A stretch of DNA of 64,000 nt from NCBI GenBank assembly GCA_032871835.1, contig CM065296.1:17438001-17502000 (forward strand), in the 5' to 3' direction. Position numbers and translations under genes: made by a program. Numbering within the stretch: position 1 is the stretch's first letter; each line of letters begins with the position of its first letter. The notes under the pieces are model-generated. The model made no database searches, was not told where the DNA came from, and saw only the letters and a program-made list of their open reading frames with translations. Source of the stretch: Dipteronia dyeriana. Lineage: Eukaryota; Streptophyta; Magnoliopsida; Sapindales; Sapindaceae. This document shows positions 48,123 through 60,348 of the stretch, one piece after another.

Positions 48123-48505
48123 ATGGCATTTACTATAATTCCACAGTTTAAGTTGAGTAATTACAATTATGCATCCGCATTCACATTACCCAGAAGATCA
48201 AATCGTGTCCTCCACTCTTTTCCCAGGAATGTTCCAGGTATTTTCTTTCTTCTAATCCACCTTTCATTTCATTTACTTTTCAATACTCAATGAAGTCTAT
48301 CTTATTCTGTTGCTGCTCAAGTAATTCATATGGAGCTATTAGAAGAGGGAAATACTTCTGAAATCACAAAATTGAAGCAAATAAAGCATAAATTGCAACT
48401 TTTTGGGATAAATTGTGATGATTCTTGTATTCCAGGACGCTACAATCGCTTGTATTGTCCCAAGGTATCATTTTTTTTTTCCTGTTTCATAGTCATCGTA
48501 TTGCA

Positions 48506-48537
<32 letters not shown>

Positions 48538-51500
48538 CTTATTTTAAAAGCTAAATTAAAATTTTGATGTTGTGGTTTTTGTAGTGCAATGGTGGTCAGT
48601 CGGTGGAGAGAAGTTTATCTCTTCACATTATCCAAAATGGGTAAGCAACCCTTAAGCTGGTTTTAATTAAATTATAATTTGTGAAATCAATTGTTTATGG
48701 TGGGTGGTGATTCATGATTGAGTGGGTTTCTTGTAGGGATTTCGCAATGTGGAGGTGTTTTCGGGCTGATTGTGGATGGACAGGCCGGGTAATTCATGTT
48801 CTGCCTTTAACTAAACACCATAACCTTCAATTTGAAACCTTCCTATCTTAAAACTCTTTAAGTTATATCTGTTTTTTGTCACCTAACGGCATGCAATGTT
48901 GATATGTGTTTCCATTTGATATGTTGTTTTGCATAATTACAATTTTAGCTTTTGTTCGTTTTTAATTAGGTTTTGTAGTTCTATACTTCGATTATATATT
49001 ACATTACGTTCTTGGCCAATTGATAACTTTGGTTTTAGGCTTTTGCAGGCAGTGATAACGTTAGAAGAGTTATGCTATCCAGACAAATAACAAAGAATGG
49101 CTTCGGATTAGAACCACTAGGTGACAAGGCATGTGAAGCTTCTTGCTCTTTTTTTCTTTTCAGTTGAATTAGATTATATAAGAGAGCTTTGGCAAGGTAA
49201 GTCCTTTATGAGTTGTGGAAAAGGATCATTGATCATTGATCATTGATTTTGGGCTTTAAGTCTTTCCCTAGAACAATGCCGTGCTTTGTAAAATGCAAAA
49301 TCATCAAGCCAAGCTTATTAGAGCTCAGAGTAAGGTTTATCTTTGATAGCCCTTTTTCTGTTAGTTTCCCCTATAAGGTTTTCTCTTCTTTGTATCCTCA
49401 AACCCGCTTTGAATTGAGGCTCCTTTGTTGAGGATGGTGATAATTCATAATTCATATTTTGTCTTTCTTTCAGCTAATTGCGTATTTTGCTGAGCGAATG
49501 ATATCTGAGGCAACTCTACGCCGAAATTCTGTCATGCAATTATCTGGTGATCAGGTCCCTTACAATTAGAGCAATTGTCTCCTTGTTTTTTTAGTTATGA
49601 CTAGGATTTTGAGGTTAACAACCTTTTTGTATTTGGTATCAAAACTGACTAAAAATGAATTATATTAGGACAATTTTTTTGGAAATCATTGAAGTACTTT
49701 GTAATATGTATGAAAAAATTAATTTTATAAATGCTAAATTCACTTTAGTCACCCCACTTATGTCTAAATTTCCTCTTTAATCCCATTGGCATGTGGATGT
49801 TGACAATGTATAGTGCAATGCCTTTCCCTTTACTTCCATGGATTTGATTAACTAATTTAGTTTTCCTGATCTACTGATTTCTCATTATAATGTACATCTG
49901 ATAACTTCAGAAATCTTATTAAAATTTTGATGACTTTATGGTTATTTGAAGATATATAGTTGTTAATAGCAAAATTTGGTTAGGGACCAAAGAAGAATTT
50001 TCCACTTCCCAGCCTTCCCATAAGGGTCCAGATTCGGGCTTGTATGACAGAGGTATCAAGGTCCCCGAGGTCGAGCTACCACACGATCCTACAGGAGCAA
50101 GGCGAGGCCACCCATACCATCCGGGCATCTCGCACGTGTCCATGCTTACCAAATAAAGCCCGACGAGACCGCGTTAAGCTCTTTATACCAGGATAAAGCC
50201 CGAAGCTAGGTCGACGTGAAAGGACCTGGGTCCGCCGACATCAAGGTATCTCGTGACACTCTCCTAGAGCTTGCTACTATCTCTACTTTCACTACGAAAC
50301 CTTCAAGGTGCTGAACTTGTCTTGCAAAGGCCCTCCTGCCTCGTCGAGGTATAATCTCGACCTGTCCGAGCATAAAAGGAAGAAGCCCGTAAAGCCCTGT
50401 CGTCACCAAAAGCGCCAAGGTCCACTGTAGATCCTAGTATGGTTAAATCAAGTAGCAAGAGCAGTACTCGAGCGTACCTCTCCACCCTTCCAGAAGCGAG
50501 CCAAGGTCGCCTGTTTATGGTAAACACCTTACCAGGGCCTGCTAGCCAAGCCCGCTACCCCGTTAGGAAACCTGCATACTTAGGCCAGGCTCCATGATAA
50601 AGCTCGGCGTAGCTGAACCAAGCTCCCAACTACAAGGTTGGAACCCAATATGATATTTCGCCTCTAAAATGGTTAGCACAAGCTCCATGGGAAGACCAGC
50701 ATCTAGCTCCATGACAATCGAGAGGTCCCCGGGGGACCCCGCCAGTGTATTGGATCCTAGGGTAGCTCGCCCTCAAGAAATATCAAATGTCACCTCGGGT
50801 AACCTCCATGAAGTACCTCTCTAAAGTGACAAGCAGAACTAGAGCTCTCATCTCGGCAACGTAGGAAGAGAGGATTGACTTCCATGACATTTAAAGTACC
50901 ATTAATGAGGTCAACCGTATTAATGAAGGCAGTCAACCCAATTAATGACATGATCAACACCATTAATAAAGAGAATATTCAACTCTTTAATGGCCATCAT
51001 TAGTGAAAGAGTCCAAAGAGGAAACAAATACCTTTTCCTCCAAGATATCCTCTACAACCTATTCTTTGGGGTCAACTATAACAGAAAATCCCGCTTATCA
51101 AGGAAAGAAGAGTCCGAAGAGGAAACAAACACATCCCCTCCGAGATATTAGCCACGATCTGATCAACTACATTAAAGGAAGATTCAAGAATGCTGGACTT
51201 GCAAGCCAAGGTAGTCACCATTTATAAATATGCATGTAAAAGGCATAGGAATGGTTCCCCGATCAATGACAGAAGATACATGCTTCGTTTAGAGATCACT
51301 CGACATCGTCAATGTATATGTTACCTTTACCTATAATATACTGGTATCGGTCTACATTTGACCACCATTGTAAGCTCTCCGGAGCGACTACTTTGTATTA
51401 TATTCACCATTCTTGTAAGCTCCCCGGAGCTTTCTTTGATATATACATAAGGAAGGGTATTCCCCCTTCCTCCGGATACTGCCTTGGGGTTTTTCAGCAT

Positions 51501-54500
51501 GTGATCATTCGTGATGCTTTTTCCCCCTTGGTCAGTCCACCTCCCTCTACAAAAGATTTGTTTTTCTCTTACTTATGTCCTGTGTAATGCATGCGTATAT
51601 GAGTGCGATGAGGAGAAACCACCCAGACCAGCTTAAAGGAAGTCGATGGGCTCTTCTGCATCATCTCTATTGCAGAAATCGAGCTCTCTGACACTGGAGC
51701 TAGATAAGCCCCCTCCTTACTTGCTATCTAGGTCGGGGAATTACAGGAAGGAATCGGGCTCCAGAACCGGCTCCAGGTACCATGACGGGCTCCAACCCCG
51801 ACCGAGGACCAGGACCAGGACCAGGACCAGGATCCAGATCAACCCCTTCACACCAGCAAGAGAACCTCAAGCAACCCAGATCTACTTCATAAGAACGAAG
51901 CTCGACGGGCGGGATGGCTTGTCTCCTCGAGCTCCCCAGATCTACTTCATAAGCACGAAGCCCGACGGGCGGGATGGCTTGTCTCCTACCTCCCGTTTCA
52001 TCTTCCTTCATATTCATACAAGATCAGGTCAGGTATGAACGATACCGACCCCGGCCACCACTTTCGCGGTAGTGGTCTCGAGGGCGTTAATGGGGATTTC
52101 TCATTCTAAACAAATTTCCCGTTAACAATAGTCTTGTTAGCTTATTTGATGTGTACATCATGGAGTATCTTAACATTTTTATCTCATGTTCTTTGAACAA
52201 AAATATTTTTATACTATGATGATTTTTCATCATAAAGTTTGACATCATCCTCGTTAACATTTTCAATCTGATCCTTTCTAACCACTATTAAATTTTTTGT
52301 TAACAGGTTGTCATCGCTTTCCCTTATAAAAAAGATGGGGTGCTTGTTGGTTGCAAGTATCGAACTGTGGAGAAAAAATATTGGCAGGTATTTACGCTAT
52401 ACATTATCTTGGATTAAGTGGGTAGAATTGTAGAAGTAGTTGATAGACTGATAGACTGATAGACTGATACAGGGATACGTAAGAGAAATCTTGTTAAAAT
52501 ACAGCCATGCCCACACCACATGACATCCAAAGAATTAATGTTTAGTGCATTCAAATATTATTTGACACCTTACTTGAAATGAAGAGATTCTATATGCTCA
52601 TAATTCTTTTGAGATATATATATATATATATTGAAAATTTCTTTTTATATTATTAATCAATATCAACTGTTTTATCTGACTGCAAATTATATCTTGTTGG
52701 GGAGTGATTGGGGTTGTCATGTCCACCTGGTTTTTGGTTCATGCTTAACATAATTGTTACTGAAAAGAGAAAATAATAGCTTAGGGGATTCCGAAATGGT
52801 TGTATAGCAATGGGAGGATGAAACCACCAAGCACTCTGCTGGAAGTGGTAAGCTCCAAGTGAAAACTGATGTTTAGATACTAGCAACGAGTTTCCTATCT
52901 AAACCCACATGTCTAAAAAACAATGTATTATTTAAACCAGCATGAAAAACTATGTTTAATATAAGCTTCAACATGATTCCTGAGCATAAATAGTTGAGCT
53001 TCAAATAAGGGATATCTTGATTAAAAGATAAGTTCTTGCGCATGGTTTCAATTTCTTTCTTCATCCAAATACTTCAGTAGACTGTTTCTATCCTCCATTG
53101 AACGAGTACAATTCATTTCTTCCATATGAAAATTAAAATTCCATTCCATTTCTAGCATTCCTATTCTCTCTATGTGAAATGAAGTGTTGATATCATCTAA
53201 TACAAAATCTATTTGAAATTTTATATTCATTTCAGGAGAGGGGCACAGAAAAATGGTTATATGGACTTGATGACATAAATGAAGCTGCTGAAATCATCAT
53301 TGTAAGAATATTATTGCACACATTTATGCTGCATTATCTCAGTTAGCTAACCCTCCCTCTGTCTCTCTCTCAATTTTATTGTTTTGACGTTGATCATAGG
53401 TTGAAGGTGAAATAGATAAGCTTGCAATGGAGGAAGCTGGCTTCCGAAATTGCATAAGTGTTCCATGTGGAGCTCCATCTAAAGTTTCTGCCAGAGAATT
53501 ACCTCCATGGGAAAAGGTGTGGGTTATGGGCCTTATGGCAGACATTTTGGAGCCTGACATAATATTTGTTCTAAATATATCAACTTTCCTTGTGCAAATG
53601 ATTTTTCTTGTTTTAATTTTGCTAAAGTCAACTAGATAATTTGTTAAATAAGCTGGAAGTATTAGCATCACAGACACCATTTGGCTGATCAGTGCAAGTA
53701 TTTTTCTTTCTTTCTTATTTATTTATTTATTATAAAAGAGGAAAAAATTTTAGATCCGAAAATGAAAGGTATCTAAAACTTGTGAAAAACTAATTTTTAT
53801 GTTATCATATCAGTTATTTTGTATTCAGCGCATTAGTTCGTACTACTTTGCTTGTACCAATAACGTTATTGATGCTTAAACCTTTTCTTTTGACAAAGAC
53901 CACAATGTATATATGGTTTTTTTTAAAGCTTTGAGTATAGTGGTTACCGGCTAGAATTATATTATCATATACAGTTATAAATCATCAGTCATAAATCTAA
54001 CTACAATCTCAGATAATGAGATTAAGAATCGTCTTTACTTACAAGACATCGAGATCATAAATTTGCCTAAAAACTTTGATAATGAAATTATGAATCGTCT
54101 TTATTTACAAGATATTGAATTATTGACTAACAAATTAACATCTTTGTCAAAATTCAATGTCTTATAAATGAAGACAATTATTGATCTCATTATGTGAATT
54201 TCAAGTAAGAAGCAAGGTTGTACCGACTATTTTAGGAATTGGCAACCTAAGAGATGGATGTTGGTTGGAGTGAAGTGTATGCTACCAAGAAAAATGCATG
54301 TTTTTATAAGGGATTGACAGGTTTTTTCTTTTCTTATATATATATATATATATACAAACACACATAAGAAAAGATCTCGTCTCTTCCACTTGTGTGATAC
54401 AATGAGTATCATCTTCTGCATTTTCATCTCAAAATTAGGCATCAACCGACCATGCCTTTTCACTCTTTATTTACTATTTCTATATTCCGTTTTATGTGGG

Positions 54501-55888
54501 AAATTAGGACACTGGATATCAGTATTTATGGAATTGCAAAGAGTACTTGGATAAGGTATGCAGACTTAATAAACATGCATGCTTGAGTTGGTTAAAGCAG
54601 AGATGGATTGTTTGAGCATTCTTTCTCTATTCAAATTTTGTTTTCTTTATATTTTGTTTAAAAACGTCTTAGGTTTCTCGTGTTATCCTGGCAACTGATG
54701 GAGATCAACCTGGCCAAGCCTTGGCTGAAGAGCTAGCACGCCGTCTTGGAAAAGACAGGTTTCTATATATTAACTCTTTCTATTCTCATATATATGGAAA
54801 TTATTCATTCTTCTTGAGAACTTGTGGTTATTTATCCACTTATCTGCTGCACATGTTTCTTGCAACTTGGGACTGGTAATCAATGTTCAAGCCTCAAACT
54901 TAATTGTATCATGAGTTTAAAGTTGGGTTAGTTTTTGCTTTAGATGCTGATTATCTGAGATTTTTATTACGGTTGCTGAATTATCAAAACTGATGGCACA
55001 AAATCTTGTCACCTGACAAGATCCAAAAATACCCTATAACTTTCGTAAAAGCCGTCTGTCTTCTGCTGGATGCATAGCAATGTTATATTTGTCTAGTGTA
55101 TGGATCAACATGGGTCTAGAGACCAAAATTCTTTATGCATTGTCACTCAGAAACTGAATATTACACATACTTCTGGTTTATTTTTATTTTTTTTGCTGGT
55201 CAATACTTCTGGTTTATACATTCTGTATTTTATTCTTGGTTTCAGATGCTGGCATGTGCGTTGGCCGAAGAAAGATGAGTTCTTTTTTCTCAATGATGCA
55301 AATGAGGTTTGATTCTTGTTTCTACCTTTTCCCCATTTCTCTGCTGAACCAAGCGAATAATTAAGCTTTGAGTGTGGTGTGAATAATTTACGCATGCGGT
55401 TCTGGTAAAAATATTGAACACACAACGTTCTCCAACCTGCCTTTCATATTTGATGCCACCCTGCAAGTAACAATTGTAATGTAGCCAAGCAAGTATACCC
55501 ATAATTCCTGTCAGTGCAGTTCTCCTATAAAAGAGATGTCATCCGAAGTCCATATATAGCACTCTTCTCCTGATTCGGAGAGAAGAATTCTGATTGTATG
55601 GCCCTTAAGATCATTTAGGTAAGCAAAATTTCTTGTGAGGAGATATTGAATCTGCAGATGTAATGGGTATTTCTATTGTAGTCAATTCTGTCCACGGATC
55701 TACTTATTAGTTATACTAACAACATTGTTGATTTTTATTTTATTTTTTTCAAAACTTTGAGCTGATGTCGTTTGTATTGTTTCATTTTTGTGTTGTAGGT
55801 TTTGAAAAGTTTGGGGACAGTCGCTCTGAAAGATGTAATTGAAAATGCAGAGTTATATCAGTTAAACGTTTCAAGTCGAGCAGCATAG
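48123..55888 (+). CDS. Toprim-only TWINKLE-like organellar primase homologue (13 exons, 361 aa)
   Basis: Related to the primase half of plant TWINKLE, the organellar primase-helicase. Predicted exons: 48,123-48,237; 48,322-48,464; 48,585-48,640; 48,737-48,788; 49,039-49,128; 49,474-49,554; 52,307-52,387; 53,236-53,301; 53,400-53,516; 54,508-54,555; 54,673-54,758; 55,246-55,306; 55,799-55,888. All phases join with no stop. Residues 1-50 are basic and Ser/Arg-rich, as in organelle targeting. Zinc ribbon: C84-x2-C87 with C112-x4-C117. Toprim: acidic VEGEID at 229-234 and DGD at 292-294 (ATDGDQPG). The protein stops soon after (LNVSSRAA), where full TWINKLE runs into its RecA-like helicase. Arabidopsis has a comparable short paralogue beside TWINKLE (At1g30660). 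An in-frame ATG at 48,054 would add 23 residues. Expression and activity are not shown. Confidence 0.88.
49129..49473 (+). other. Intron 5 of the Toprim gene with a GC-AG border
   Basis: Exon 5 must end at 49,128 (LGDK) for the frame to continue into LIAYFAERM at 49,474. The donor there is AAG|GCATGT and the acceptor TTTCAG. GC donors are a known minor class in plants and usually have strong flanking matches, as here. Confidence 0.8.
49956..52132 (+). mobile_element. Solo LTR of the D gypsy family in intron 6, with ATAGT target duplications
   Basis: The LTR runs from TGTTAATAGC (49,961) to CCCGTTAACA (52,127), 2,167 bp, flanked by ATAGT at 49,956-49,960 and 52,128-52,132. Both termini match element D (34,834 and 7,966 regions). 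No gag or pol is present, so it is a solo LTR made by LTR-LTR recombination, or a very short element. It lies in the sense direction of the gene. Distinctly GC-richer than the intron around it. A TATA-like 'tttataaatatg' at about 51,220 could be its promoter. The frames inside (for example 51,646-52,038) are Pro/Arg-rich chance frames. Confidence 0.9.
51800..51994 (+). repeat. Tandem repeats within the solo LTR
   Basis: A (ACCAGG)n run at about 51,803-51,832, then a 60-bp unit (starting CCCAGATCTACTTCATAAG) repeated at 51,875-51,934 and 51,935-51,994 with few changes. Confidence 0.85.
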
Positions 55889-57044
55889 TATCAAAGTACG
55901 CATGAACTCATTCAAAGGAGTTGCTTGTTTTTTCTTCTCTTTTTTGAAGTTTGCATACAATAAAGCTATAATAGATAGGTTTCATAGGTTTTAAGTGATG
56001 GAATTTCACAAGAGTTTCCTTACACGTTACGGTCCGAATGTATTTGGAAGTTAATTTAACACATTTTCGGAACCATCCTCCTTAAAGGTGGGTTGTAAAG
56101 CATTACTCACTATACTTTTTTTTTTCCTGTAGCTCAGTAATTGGTGAATACTTTATATACAGATATATAGATTAATCCAAGTGCATCCTCTTTTCTTCAA
56201 GTCATCATTGGAATTATCAAATTTTACACGAGGTCAATTGTCAATTAACTTTAATTTATTTCCAATTTCAAATGACATATTCCTTATTACTCAAATTTCA
56301 AACTACAAAGCTTGCATGCCAAAATTTAATCAGTTTAGGTGCATAGAAAATTATCAAGTGTGAGATCCCGCATTTGAAAGTTTATCTTATGTGCACTACA
56401 GCATGTTCCCTAGCTCAAATGTGCACATCTGATGTATTAAAGACTTTCTTGTACTTGTGATATCTGCTGATGTATTGGAGACTTTCTTGTAGTTGTAGTG
56501 ATGTCTGCAGCAGAAATCCCCAAGCTCAATGTGTGTTACTTTCTGTTAGAATTACAAGTATACTTATATCCAAAAGAAAAAAAAAAGTTACAGGTTTACT
56601 GTAAGATTGTATGTTGATTCTTGATCAGGTAGATTTTTCCTTGGTAGTTTGGTCGAAACCTCAATGTGCCGAGTTGCTGCGACTGCAGTTGGTGAGTGGG
56701 TGTAGCTGACTGCAGAAATGTAGATTGTAGGGAGGGGTCAGGGGTATTGTGGTCTTCTATCTGCTTGTTATCCTCTTCTATTGTTCTATATGTCAAACAC
56801 ATTTGGATCTTCATTGATATTCTTTTTTGATTTGGGTCAGTTGCACAAACTTTACACCAGTTTCAAAAATATAGCATTATATTAAACTTTTGATCAAAAC
56901 TTGACAAACATCCCTTTTTGTAGTGGAGATCGGTTAGATTTAACCGTTGAATATCCTTTAGCTTTTTTTTATTATTGTTGACAGTGATTTTAGGATCACG
57001 TAGGATTGATTATCTTCTAACTAGTTATTACCAATTGTTAAAGA
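55889..57044. other. 3' flank of the Toprim gene, no other gene seen
   Basis: Probably holds the 3' UTR; AATAAA-like 'caataaag' occurs at about 55,959. Otherwise AT-rich. The frames at 56,181-56,363 and 56,596-56,814 show no domain. Confidence 0.5.
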
Positions 57045-57919
57045 TGTTATGAAAAAAATAGAAAAAATGGGTAAAGTATGCAAACATAAGTTTACGTGGT
57101 AAAACACTAACGTGGGAAAACATCCACGGCTGCCGGTGACAGTAAGAAGAATTCATTATGATGAAATTGTTACACACTCTGTTCCTTTTTATTTTTACGC
57201 ATCTCTCTCTTTTTCTGTCTGTTCTGTGTATGTCAATGTATTTTTTTTTTATAATAAGATTATTGATCTATTTATATGTGTATAGAACCTTAATCCTCGT
57301 TATATAAGTAAGAAAATGTGGTGATGTTTAATCATAACTTGTTATTTGTTGAAGTCGTCTTCTTTCCTGTTTCAGAGATCTGTGCATTGAATTAGAATTT
57401 TCGTAGGATTCTAATTGTTCTAATTGAGTAATCCATTTAGGATTTGTTTCCTGATTGATGTGCGATCTTCTAGAAGAGTTGAGTTATTACTTGATTTGGA
57501 CTCACTGACATGTAGGAGGAAATATTAATATTTCCTTATTGCAATGTGGTTATAGATTCTTTGTTTAAGTAAGATCATTGTTCTTCGTATTTGAGTCGTA
57601 CTTGCCTTTAATGTCTCTCATGCATTGCCTAACTGACCAATTATCTAATCCCGATTAGACATCTTTTGTCCCGATCGGGTGGTCTTTACCCGATCGAGTT
57701 GTCTCTACCCAATCGCCTAGTTTCCCCTACCAGGTTATTTGTACCAGATCTGTTAGTTTTCCCGACCATCTTGGATAATCTTGATTAGAATTTGAGATAA
57801 TCTATTAATCGCTTTGGATTGATCTTTTCTGGTTGACTTTTGTGATGTGACATATCTAATCACCATGTTTTTTGGTGATCATGTCGATTTGTCATGCTAT
57901 CAAAAAAATTCATATAACA
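57045..57919 (+). mobile_element. LTR-like segment (probable old solo LTR)
   Basis: 875 bp with inverted ends TGTTATG...CATATAACA. Inside, 'tttacgtggtaaaacactaacgtgggaaaac' (described, 57,094-57,124) resembles the start of many copia LTRs, a TATA-like 'ctatttatatgtg' is at about 57,269, and imperfect 'ccgatcgggt/cccgatcgag' repeats lie at 57,670-57,715. No target duplication was recognised (aaaga against attat), so the ends are uncertain. Confidence 0.45.
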
Positions 57920-58627
57920 ATTATCAATAAAAATAATTAAACAAATTTCTATATAAAAAAAGTTTCATTGGAAGATTAAAAAAACAATATATTTTTTTAA
58001 AAAAAAAGGATCCACCACGTGAAGGAATCTCCTCTTGCGGAGGAGGTCATTGACGATATCATAATGTTGTAGAGTAGATGTGGGATGACAAAATGGATTG
58101 GGTCCATTGGACCTTGTCCATATCCATGTGATACAGACCAGTATATACCCCGAACCACATCTAATATAGATCCAGATAGATTTTATCCAAGTAGATTCAC
58201 AATAACTACCGGTTGGTTATGGATCTTGATAGTGTATACTTTGGACCCGTAAAAAAGCCACACCAATATCTGATTTAAAAAAAATAGGGTTTCCACTTTT
58301 TCACCTTTACAATACCTTCTTTCACGTCTGAATCTCTGATCACTCCTTAGTCCTTTAACGTCTCTATCCTCTCGTCGTCGTCGGCGAATCATATTGGTTA
58401 GTCGTTTCTCTTAGATGACTATTTTCGAATCTCGTCTATTTTCGAATCTCTTTACTTCTTCAACATGTATAACTATTTTCGATTTATTTTTTATGATTTT
58501 CGTGTTGATTAGTTGATGGGTTTTGAATAATTACATGATGGGTTTCATTGATAGGTTTTGAATGATTACTGATATGTGTCATGCAAACGTGCAACCAAGA
58601 CGTGATAACATGCATGGTGGTGTGGTT

Positions 58628-59012
58628 AGGCCATCTCCAACCCTGCATCAAATCAAGTGGCATCTTCATTTTGTAGCCAAAATCCTCCTTTAACCCAGCT
58701 CTATCTTCTGCGTCAATTTTGTGCAAGTGAACAGTGTCACGCAATATTTGTGCGTGATACTGTTCATTTGGTGCAACTTTTTTTTTTTATTTTTTTATAT
58801 ATAATTGTAAATTAGGTTTTGATTGGTTGGAGATTAGTATTTGTTGATAAATAATAATAAAAAACTAGAAAAAGGAATATTCAAGTGAATATTTAATGGA
58901 TTATTCTTTTCAATGTAATATGTTGGAGATGAAATAGTAAAATAGTGTGAAAGTTATACTATTAAATACAAAAGTTACACAAAAACACTATTTGGATTAG
59001 AGAATGTCCCAG
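58628..59012. mobile_element. MITE-like segment with an internal hairpin
   Basis: Begins GGCCATCTCCAACCC after TTA, and ends with a degenerate inverse (TTGGATTAGAGAATGTCCC). Inside, 'gtgcaagtgaacagtgtcac' (58,721-58,743) and 'tgcgtgatactgttcatttg' (58,751-58,774) form a near-perfect hairpin. This resembles Tourist/PIF-type MITEs, but the TTA duplication on the right was not found. Confidence 0.45.
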
Positions 59013-60117
59013 TAGATATAGTTGTTTCTTTATTTAGTATTAATTGTTTCCTTTTGTTTCGTTGTAATCATTATAGCGGCTGCAGTAGTTGGTTATTTCT
59101 TTGCATATTCTTTGTTAGTGGGCAAAGCAATTGTACGAATCTTGATGTAAGACCTATAAATTGATCCGGTATGAAGTGAATGGGAAATTAACGAGTTAAT
59201 TGTCAAAATCTTCTCCTAATATTCTCTTATATCTCTGCTTCTTTCTATTCCAAATTCAAACACATCAATTACATGATGGTTTTTTTTTTTGTGATTTTCT
59301 TGTTGAATCAAATTACATGATGGGTTTTGAATGATGAGAAATAATTGTTTTAATTTGGATTTGATGAGCGACATGCTTGTAATTTGTATATTTGTTATCC
59401 AACAGGATTAGTTTATGTAGGTAAAGGTTGATGATGATTTTCTTTATATATATATTTCTTTTGGTTTTCTTGTCAAATAGGTTTCATTTTTTATTGTTTT
59501 CTTTTGTAAATAAAGATGAAGTCTGAGCTCAGTATTGAAATATTGGACAAATTTCAATTTTGATATGGGCATTTGGTAACCAATTCACATATTTTGTGTT
59601 TAGTATTATACAATGGTAGGATTTACTCTATATTCTGTCAGAGTAAACAATCAAGAAACCAAAAGATGCACAACGGTGACCTAATTTTATTGCACTCTTC
59701 TTGAATTTGATGCAAACGTTCGTGTTGAATTTGATTGGTACTCTAATTAATAGATGATTAACGTTCCTGATTTTATATTTATATATTTATATTTTTCGAG
59801 GAAAGTGATAATTATTTATATTTATCCATTTTCTTATTTCGTTTTTGCATAATGGTGGTGGAAAGCAGCAATTGATGTTTGATTTTCCTATCTGGTCAAT
59901 GTTATCTCTATGTTAGGCAGCAGTTTTTGTGATTTCTTACTTCATATTTTTGTATCTCGTTACATTGAGATACAAATAACGGCAAGAGGTATGATTGTCA
60001 AGCAGTTTTCTTGTTAATTTTCATTTTAGTAAAATTTATAGCTCAAATACATTTAGTCAGTGAGAAATAGTGTATGAACTTTTAAAGGATTTGATTAAAT
60101 AATAAGAATTAGGATAC

Positions 60118-60318
60118 AACTTCGTTGAACAGTTAGAGGATAATTCATTGGATCATTCTTTTGATTTGTTTATGGGTGATGATGAATTTGAATTGTATAA
60201 AAGCCAAGCTGTTGGTAGTATCAACAAATCAGAGTTAGAGAGGTATTTGGATGAAGTTGAAAATAACTCTCCTGACTTTGACATTTTGTCATGGTGGAAA
60301 AGTAACAAAGGGAACTGA
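60118..60318 (+). pseudogene. hAT transposase fragment (start of the C-terminal dimerisation domain)
   Basis: One frame reads FVEQLEDNSLDHSFDLFM, then KSELERYLDEVENN and SPDFDILSWWKSNKGN, followed by TGA. The part from KSELERYL matches the start of the hATC dimerisation domain of RICESLEEPER/Ac-type transposases; the conserved 'YP..S..A.DIL' region that should follow is missing. Non-functional fragment. Confidence 0.75.
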
Positions 60319-60348
60319 TGAGAATCAAAGTCTGAAGTTTTCAAAGAG

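Larger units (their letters stand above)
49555..52306 (+). other. Intron 6 of the Toprim gene, enlarged by an LTR insertion
   Basis: 2,752-bp intron with donor CAG|GTCCCT and acceptor TTAACAG|GTT. Without the insert and one copy of its target duplication it would be 580 bp, in the range of its neighbours. Confidence 0.85.
58070..60345 (+). mobile_element. Remnant of a hAT transposon
   Basis: The left side at 58,080-58,110 (GGGATGACAAAATGGATTGG) resembles the common plant hAT end 'gGGTGGCAAAAcGGGT'. A transposase C-terminal fragment lies at 60,118-60,318. Most of the gene is lost, a MITE-like segment lies inside, and the right end seems cut by a gypsy LTR at 60,349. The link between the left end and the transposase fragment is inference. 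Confidence 0.4.

Noticed and set aside
51646..52038. 130-codon frame with RTRTRTRI repeats
   Set aside because: It lies inside the solo LTR and comes from ACCAGG and 60-bp tandem repeats; the opposite strand is also open.
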